A stretch of 15,896 nt of DNA from NCBI GenBank assembly GCA_035457345.1, contig DATIBT010000011.1:1-15896 (forward strand), read 5' to 3'. The notes under the pieces were generated by a model. The model was given only the letters and a program-made list of their open reading frames with translations, had not been told where the DNA came from and did not search any database. Positions 12,036-15,896 of this stretch are shown here, piece after piece; within the stretch, counting starts at the first letter, position 1, and every line of letters begins with the position of its first letter. Source of the stretch: DASTDY01 sp035457345 (GTDB lineage: Bacteria; Patescibacteriota; Saccharimonadia; Saccharimonadales; EFPC-124). The translations under genes were made by a program, and so were the position numbers.

Positions 12036-13337
12036 TTACTCTGTTAATTCCTTAAGGTGGGCGCGGAGCCACTCATCGAGCGAACCACCCCCGCTGGCAC
12101 CCATGGCTACAACCATATCTCCTGCGCGCAGGTGTTTTTTGATAGCCTCTCCAAGGGCGCCGTCGATTTCGGCCGGTTCTGCAATCGACGGGTCGCTGAG
12201 GGTTTTTATGAGGTCTGTAGGTGTTAGTAGCGGTAGGTTCGGATCTTCCCGAGCTAAATACGAACGCACCCAATACACTTTATCGGCACCAGCAAAACTA
12301 TCTTTGTAGTCGTCTTTAATGAAATGTTGCCGGCGGTTGGTGAGAGGCTCGTAAATAATGATGACTTTTTGATGATGCTTGCCAGCAATCTCAAGCGCAG
12401 CACTCATACCTCCTCTGATTTTCTCTGGTGTGTGAGCGTAATTGGTGTAAAGGCCGGGCGCAAGTTGTTCCATGCGCTGCTTGAGCCCCGGGAATTTCTC
12501 TATCTGACCGATGAGGACATCTATTGGGCTATCTGTTGCCTTATGCACCGCTAGTACGGCTTCCCATGCGTCGCGGCGGTTGAACTCGCCTGGCATGCCA
12601 ATGGCAGCAATGCGGGGATCAGAGGTAGTAACGACATCGAACTTACTGCTTGGCATCAAGTTTAGGTGTTTCATATCTTCTTCCCACATAATGGCTTTCT
12701 CACTCTGGGAAAGGAAGGTGACATAGGCATTGACGTACGATTCCTTGGTGGGGAATATTTCGTGGTGGTCCCAGCCCACGCCGGTAATAAGCGCCAGATG
12801 CGGGTGGAAGGCTAAGAAGTTATTATCAAACTCGTCGCATTCGTACACAAAATATTCCGCTCCAGGCATAAGCTGGCCCATGGGCGCCCAGGGAATTTTG
12901 GCGCCTACCGAATACCCGATCGGCACGCCAATCTGGTGAAACAGCCAAATGACCATGGCGGTCGTGGTACTTTTACCGTGCGTGCCTGCAATGCCAATAA
13001 GCTTGAGCTTCTGATCGGTGATGATCTTGTTGAGCAGCTCATCGCGCAGGCTGTATTTGAGGTGCTGCTGTTTAGCAAATGTCAGTTCTGGATGGTTCGG
13101 ATCGGCCCGGGTAATAGCCGAAGTAAACACCAGCCAGTCAATGGGGGTTTTAGCATGTAGCGCCTCAATTTTTTTAACGTCTTGACCAATATACAGTTCG
13201 ACCCCTTGTTTTTGGAGTTGTTTGGTATAGGCCGATTCAGTACTGTCTGAGCCAACTACCTCGTAGCCGGCCTGTTTTGCAATAAGAGCAAGCGGCCCTA
13301 ACGCCCCGCCGCCAATGCCACTAAAGAAAATACGCAT
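12036..13337 (-). CDS. murC: UDP-N-acetylmuramate--L-alanine ligase (MurC), divergent
   Basis: The 433-residue Mur ligase joins L-alanine to UDP-N-acetylmuramic acid with ATP, the first step of the peptide stem of peptidoglycan, in the cytoplasm. The N-terminal nucleotide-binding start is MRIFFSGIGGGALGPLA, followed by GSDSTES. The ATP loop GTHGKSTTT lies at 118-126. YECDEFDNNF and GVGWDHHEIF match the central Glu and His motifs, PGEFNRRDAWEA replaces the usual G-x-H-N-x-x-N-A, and NYAHTPEKI and YEPLTNRR match the C-terminal motifs. It is shorter than typical MurC (about 460-490) and several motifs are altered, so an Mpl-like relative is an alternative. There is no ribosome binding site; a -10 sits 7 bases before the ATG. 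It stands alone, away from other mur genes. Confidence 0.82.
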   Translation of the reverse strand: MRIFFSGIGGGALGPLALIAKQAGYEVVGSDSTESAYTKQLQKQGVELYIGQDVKKIEALHAKTPIDWLVFTSAITRADPNHPELTFAKQQHLKYSLRDELLNKIITDQKLKLIGIAGTHGKSTTTAMVIWLFHQIGVPIGYSVGAKIPWAPMGQLMPGAEYFVYECDEFDNNFLAFHPHLALITGVGWDHHEIFPTKESYVNAYVTFLSQSEKAIMWEEDMKHLNLMPSSKFDVVTTSDPRIAAIGMPGEFNRRDAWEAVLAVHKATDSPIDVLIGQIEKFPGLKQRMEQLAPGLYTNYAHTPEKIRGGMSAALEIAGKHHQKVIIIYEPLTNRRQHFIKDDYKDSFAGADKVYWVRSYLAREDPNLPLLTPTDLIKTLSDPSIAEPAEIDGALGEAIKKHLRAGDMVVAMGASGGGSLDEWLRAHLKELTE

Positions 13338-13343
13338 GCATTT

Positions 13344-13352
13344 ATCATACCA
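13344..13352 (-). promoter_or_regulatory. Extended -10 promoter of murC, placing the start at the ATG
   Basis: The minus strand reads TGG-TATGAT, ending 6 bases before the A of the murC ATG at 13337. Position +7 after the -10 is that A, so the mRNA is expected to be leaderless. No ribosome binding site or convincing -35 is present. Confidence 0.5.
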
Positions 13353-13417
13353 CTGTGAAATTTGTAATAGATCACTTTTAAGGGTCGGCGCATACTAACC
13401 GTAGAAAGGAGGACGCC

Positions 13418-13516
13418 ATGACGGATACGCTTAATCCAACCGATACGCCCACCGAAGACAGCGATTCGCTGCGCCGCGATACGGACAGTGGCAACGAAGA
13501 ACACGCTGCAATGTAG
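13418..13516 (+). CDS. Small acidic peptide (32 aa) with a strong ribosome binding site
   Basis: A perfect AAAGGAGG at 13405-13412, 5 bases before an ATG, opens a 32-residue frame, MTDTLNPTDTPTEDSD then SLRRDTDSGNEEHAAM, ended by TAG. It is hydrophilic, rich in Asp, Thr and Glu, with no membrane segment or known motif. It fills the gap between the murC start and the Crp-type gene end and is the only plus-strand gene there. The anti-Shine-Dalgarno match is among the best in the window, which argues for real translation. A hairpin (13496-13531) overlaps its last codons. Its acidic, disordered character recalls the 98-residue protein at 3123-3419. Function unknown; no family recognised. Confidence 0.5.
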   Translation: MTDTLNPTDTPTEDSDSLRRDTDSGNEEHAAM

Positions 13517-13531
13517 CAGCTAGCGTTCTTC
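13496..13531. terminator. Hairpin at the small-peptide/Crp gene junction, possible terminator
   Basis: GAAGAAC at 13496-13502 pairs with GTTCTTC at 13525-13531, and GCTGC at 13505-13509 pairs with GCAGC at 13516-13520 around the loop AATGTA, with an internal loop between the two stems. It covers both stop codons of the convergent genes. Neither strand has a clear T-run after it, so intrinsic termination is uncertain. Confidence 0.4.
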
Positions 13532-14158
13532 TACCAACGTCGCCAAACGGTCAGTGTGAATCACGTATTTTTGGCGATGATACTGCAGAATGCCTTCACG
13601 CTCGAGGGCTTTGAGCTGCGTTCCCGTGGTCTCGCGCGTGAGCCCCAAGAAATTCGCCAGGTCTTGTTGGGTAAGCGGCAGTGTCATGTGAGCGCGGCTC
13701 TTAGCTACCTGCTTCCCAAACCGTTTTACGAGCAGGTGAAGGGCGCAAATTAATTTATCGACCGCCTTGGCTTGTTCAAGACTGCTGATATGTTCATGAT
13801 AATCCAGCGTGCGCTTAATAAGGTAATGGAACAAGCGCGTAAAGATGCGAGGGTGGTCGTTTATAAACTTTACATATTCGGCCCGTGGGATTTGATAGAT
13901 TTCGCAGTCGGTGTACGCCTCATAAAAATACCTTGCCTCCTCCGAATGGCCAAAGGTAGTGTCTACGGGGAAAAAGTCGTTGCGAGCCTCAAAGCTCAGT
14001 GGCTTCTCGTTCCCCTCGGCAGTGATTAGATAGGTTTTGACAAATCCACTTTTAATAACGTAACAGCAATTGGGTGACGTGTCCTGACACACGATTAGTT
14101 GCCCCTTCTCGTACCTCTTGCATGGGTAATTAGCAAGGAATGTTCGCCAGTCTTCCAT
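13520..14158 (-). CDS. Crp/Fnr-family transcriptional regulator
   Basis: The 212-residue regulator has an N-terminal cyclic-nucleotide-type beta barrel (about 10-115; YEKGQLIVCQDTSPNCCYVIKSG), a dimer helix (about 115-140), and a C-terminal winged helix-turn-helix in which LPLTQQDLANFLGLTRETTG contains the recognition helix, followed by the wing ILQYHRQKYVI. The ATG at 14158 (MEDWRTFLANYP) fits the usual Crp/Fnr length; the frame stays open to 14278, but that extension would run into the divergent methyltransferase. Cys residues at 13, 24, 31 and 32 do not match the Fnr iron-sulfur pattern, and the Arg/Ser/Thr phosphate-binding cassette for cAMP is not evident, so the ligand is unknown. A -10 close to the ATG suggests a leaderless mRNA. 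The targets are unknown. Confidence 0.88.
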   Translation of the reverse strand: MEDWRTFLANYPCKRYEKGQLIVCQDTSPNCCYVIKSGFVKTYLITAEGNEKPLSFEARNDFFPVDTTFGHSEEARYFYEAYTDCEIYQIPRAEYVKFINDHPRIFTRLFHYLIKRTLDYHEHISSLEQAKAVDKLICALHLLVKRFGKQVAKSRAHMTLPLTQQDLANFLGLTRETTGTQLKALEREGILQYHRQKYVIHTDRLATLVEER

Positions 14159-14165
14159 AGACCCT

Positions 14166-14171
14166 ATTTTA
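14166..14171 (-). promoter_or_regulatory. Possible -10 of the Crp/Fnr-type gene
   Basis: TAAAAT on the minus strand ends 7 bases before the ATG at 14158, so transcription would begin at or one base before the start codon. No -35 match was found, and no ribosome binding site better than AGGG is present. Confidence 0.35.
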
Positions 14172-14216
14172 TCGTTCTTACAGGGGGAAGATGTGAAATA
14201 TTCCATAGTCAAAAAG

Positions 14217-14246
14217 TCGACACCCGCCATATTCTTGGGGTATAAA
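14217..14246 (+). promoter_or_regulatory. Promoter of the TylF-type methyltransferase
   Basis: TCGACA at 14217-14222 (5 of 6) and TATAAA at 14241-14246 (5 of 6) are 18 bases apart. Transcription would start at about 14253, immediately before the ATG at 14254, leaving out the AAGGAA at 14248-14253. Use of that ribosome binding site would need a start further upstream. Confidence 0.5.
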
Positions 14247-14253
14247 TAAGGAA

Positions 14254-14859
14254 ATGCGCGGCATTTCTGATTTTCCAATAGTGTCTGACCAAATCACCCG
14301 ACAGGAGTTGGCGGTTATTTTACGTGAATGCCAAGCCGTGTTACGTAGGGGTGTTGTTGGCGATGTCGTAGAATTTGGCTGTTATGTGGGTACCACCTCA
14401 TTATTTTTAACCCGGCTGCTCGCTGAGGCGCCAGGAAAAATATTGCACGTCTACGATTCATTTGCGGGCTTGCCGCCCAAACATTCGGCCGATGCCAGCC
14501 CGGTGGGCGAACAGTTTAAGGCTGGTGAGCTCGTTGCTACCAAGGCCCAGCTTATTAAAAACTTCCGGCAAGCTAATTTGCAGCTGCCAGTCATTCATAA
14601 GGGGTGGTTCGAAACGCTAACGCCAGCCGATATACCAGGCGGCATTGCGTTTGCATTTTTAGACGGCGATTTCTATAGCTCGATCATGGCAAGCCTGAAA
14701 CTGGTCTGGCCGCGACTGCAACCCGGCGCCGTAGTGGTTGTAGATGATTACCAGACCGAGGCCCTGCCTGGCGTCGCCCAAGCACTCCACGAGTGGTCGC
14801 GCGATCACTCATTTACGGTGCGTGCCGAGGCGTCCCTGGGGATTCTTACTCGCCCGTAG
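14254..14859 (+). CDS. TylF/MycF-type S-adenosylmethionine O-methyltransferase
   Basis: The 201-residue class I methyltransferase resembles the TylF/MycF family (PF05711), which methylates sugar hydroxyls in macrolide biosynthesis and is also common near envelope-glycan genes. SAM-binding motif I is VVEFGCYVGTTS at 38-49, then VYDSFAGLPPK at 67-76. The conserved HKGWFETL precedes a metal-site-like FLDGDFYSS, and the strand VVVVDDY completes the metal-binding Asp set of the family. The C-terminal edge (ASLGILTRP) matches the usual end of the fold. AAGGAA lies directly before the ATG. The gene is divergent from the Crp-type regulator, which could control it, and its stop overlaps the transporter stop by 14 bases. 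The sugar substrate is unknown. Confidence 0.82.
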   Translation: MRGISDFPIVSDQITRQELAVILRECQAVLRRGVVGDVVEFGCYVGTTSLFLTRLLAEAPGKILHVYDSFAGLPPKHSADASPVGEQFKAGELVATKAQLIKNFRQANLQLPVIHKGWFETLTPADIPGGIAFAFLDGDFYSSIMASLKLVWPRLQPGAVVVVDDYQTEALPGVAQALHEWSRDHSFTVRAEASLGILTRP

Positions 14860-15896
14860 ACACTTGAGAGTGGTGCTTGAGCGGCAGCTCTTTAACCGCG
14901 AAGCTAATAAGGAACGCAACCGCCATAACGCCTGCAGAAATCATAAATACTTCGGTAATTGAACTGGCTAGTGCTGTCTGTAGCGTGTGAACGAAGTGCC
15001 CGAATGAATCAAGAGCTGGTTGTTGTGCCTGCTGTGGCAATTGGTGGAGCTGGCCTTGTATGGCCTGCTGCGCCTCTGGTGAAATGATTCGCTGCAGGCC
15101 ATTTGCGTCTATATTGCTAAACTGCGCGCCTTGGCCGCTCGCTTCGGCCATTCTTACAAACGGTTCATTACTTACACCTTTGAGCCGCTCGGCAAGGAAA
15201 TTGTTTAGCAGGCCGCCCATAATAGCCAGGCCAACGGTGCCGCCAATGCTGCGGAATAATTGTATAGAGCTGGTTGCGGCGCCGAGGTCTTTTTGGGGCA
15301 AGGCATTCTGTACAGCCAGGCTAAATATAGGCATTGCCATGCCAAGGCCAAGACCAGCGAGCGCCATGCGCCAGTTGAGATCCCAGTGGCTACTACTGGT
15401 GTTGAGGCCGGTGAGCGTAAACACGCCAATGGTCGCAATAAGCAGGCCGGCAACAATGAATACTTTATATTTGCCTGTTTTATTTACTATCTGTCCTACG
15501 GCGATACTGCCAACCGTAAGCCCAATGACCATTGGGAGAAGAATGATACCAGATTCTGTCGCATTGTAATCCAGGACGAGCTGGGCGAAAGTGGGGATGT
15601 AGATAATCGCACCAAAGAATGCCATGCCGAACAAGAGGAACAGAATACTGATCACGTTAAAGATTGAACTGCGGAAGAAACGTGGCGGCAGCATAGGATC
15701 TACGGCTCGGCGTTCAGCAAAGATGAAGGCGGTCAAAAAGACGGCAGCACCAGTAAAGAGGCTGATTATTTGCGCCGAGCCCCACGCCCAACCGTTCGTG
15801 CCGCCAAGCGAGGTGGCTAACACTAAACAAGCAAGGCCAACGGCAAGCAAAGCAGCGCCAAGATAGTCGATTACTATTTTGCCAGTGTGGGCAATA
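14846..15896 (-). CDS. DHA2-type MFS drug/proton antiporter (N-terminal part outside window)
   Basis: The C-terminal 349 or so residues of an EmrB/QacA-type (14-helix, DHA2) major facilitator transporter lie in the window. The frame stays open to base 15896 and the residues before the first apparent TTG at 15850 (DYLGAALLAVGLACL) are typical of the family, so that TTG is not the real start. Diagnostic features are the Gly/Trp-rich loop after ATSLGGT, MLPPRFFRSSIF, the helix GLTVGSIAVGQIVNKTGKY, and QLFRSIGGTVGLAIMGG, matching the family's late conserved motif. An extracytoplasmic loop of about 80 residues before the last helix is Gln-rich (QQAIQGQLHQLPQQAQQP). Such pumps export hydrophobic or cationic compounds with proton import. 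The stop overlaps the methyltransferase stop by 14 bases. Confidence 0.88.
   Translation of the reverse strand, partial: IAHTGKIVIDYLGAALLAVGLACLVLATSLGGTNGWAWGSAQIISLFTGAAVFLTAFIFAERRAVDPMLPPRFFRSSIFNVISILFLLFGMAFFGAIIYIPTFAQLVLDYNATESGIILLPMVIGLTVGSIAVGQIVNKTGKYKVFIVAGLLIATIGVFTLTGLNTSSSHWDLNWRMALAGLGLGMAMPIFSLAVQNALPQKDLGAATSSIQLFRSIGGTVGLAIMGGLLNNFLAERLKGVSNEPFVRMAEASGQGAQFSNIDANGLQRIISPEAQQAIQGQLHQLPQQAQQPALDSFGHFVHTLQTALASSITEVFMISAGVMAVAFLISFAVKELPLKHHSQVSTGE

Noticed and set aside
13357..13376. GTGA...TCAC inverted pair as a possible Crp-type binding site near murC
   Set aside because: The half sites are 4 bases with 13 bases between them, unlike the spacing of Crp/Fnr sites, and the inner sequence is not symmetrical.
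13298..13504. Minus-strand 68-codon frame upstream of murC
   Set aside because: It overlaps the murC start and the small-peptide gene, has no ribosome binding site and no recognisable motif.
15060..15569. Plus-strand 169-codon frame
   Set aside because: It is antisense to the transporter; its Arg/Pro/Ser-rich sequence is typical of the complement of membrane-protein codons.
1..15896. Search for tRNA, rRNA, CRISPR, transposase, integrase or attachment sites
   Set aside because: Reading the gaps gave no cloverleaf-like sequence ending in CCA, no regularly spaced repeats and no mobile-element protein. The only direct repeats found are the Pro/Thr stalk codons.

Overview
The window looks like chromosomal DNA of a small-genome bacterium. 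The best guess is Candidatus Saccharibacteria (TM7) or a related Patescibacteria lineage. This is inferred from gene style, not from a marker gene: tightly packed short genes with overlapping ends, many small proteins with one N-terminal membrane anchor, a divergent MurC, an LPETG-anchored surface protein (so Gram-positive-type wall sorting), stand-alone receiver domains, and an isolated type IV pilin leader. TGA acts as a stop (for example at the end of the second histidine kinase), so the UGA-glycine code of Gracilibacteria and Absconditabacteria is excluded. No rRNA, tRNA, CRISPR array, insertion sequence or integrase was seen.

Layout. 1-982 (minus): two membrane-anchored proteins in one operon; the larger ends in a helical hairpin that recalls ATP synthase subunit c. 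1081-1176 (plus): a 31-codon gene that is essentially only a type IV pilin leader and helix, with its own ribosome binding site and terminator. 1327-2424 (plus): acyltransferase-3 membrane enzyme. 2421-3419 (minus): an anchored coiled-coil protein and a very acidic 98-residue protein. 3526-4572 (plus): a GT4 glycosyltransferase, tail to tail with 4499-6794 (minus), a sucrose-phosphate-synthase-like GT4 enzyme plus an HAD phosphatase of sucrose-phosphatase type. 6983-11173: a signalling block with kinase and receiver, a STAS/SpoIIAA-like protein and a SemiSWEET-like protein transcribed divergently from interlocked promoters, then a second receiver and a membrane kinase with a Cache-like sensor. 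11263-11970: secreted LPETG surface protein. 12036-13337 (minus): MurC. 13418-13516: 32-residue acidic peptide. 13520-14158 (minus): Crp/Fnr-type regulator. 14254-14859: TylF-type methyltransferase. 14846-15896 (minus): DHA2-type efflux transporter, cut by the window edge.

How the genes may work together. The synthase-like and phosphatase-like pair could make sucrose or a related non-reducing glycoside, and a SemiSWEET-like protein could move small sugars; the two lie about 2.3 kb apart with a two-component system between them. Neither receiver has a DNA-binding domain, so output is probably by protein contact. Cell-envelope genes (acyltransferase, glycosyltransferases, MurC, LPETG protein, pilin-like peptide) dominate the rest.

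Promoters that can be read share a pattern: an extended -10 (TGnTAnnnT) with little or no -35. Several genes have a -10-like hexamer 5-7 bases before the start codon, which would give leaderless mRNAs. No window-scale computation was possible, so family assignments rest on motif recognition.
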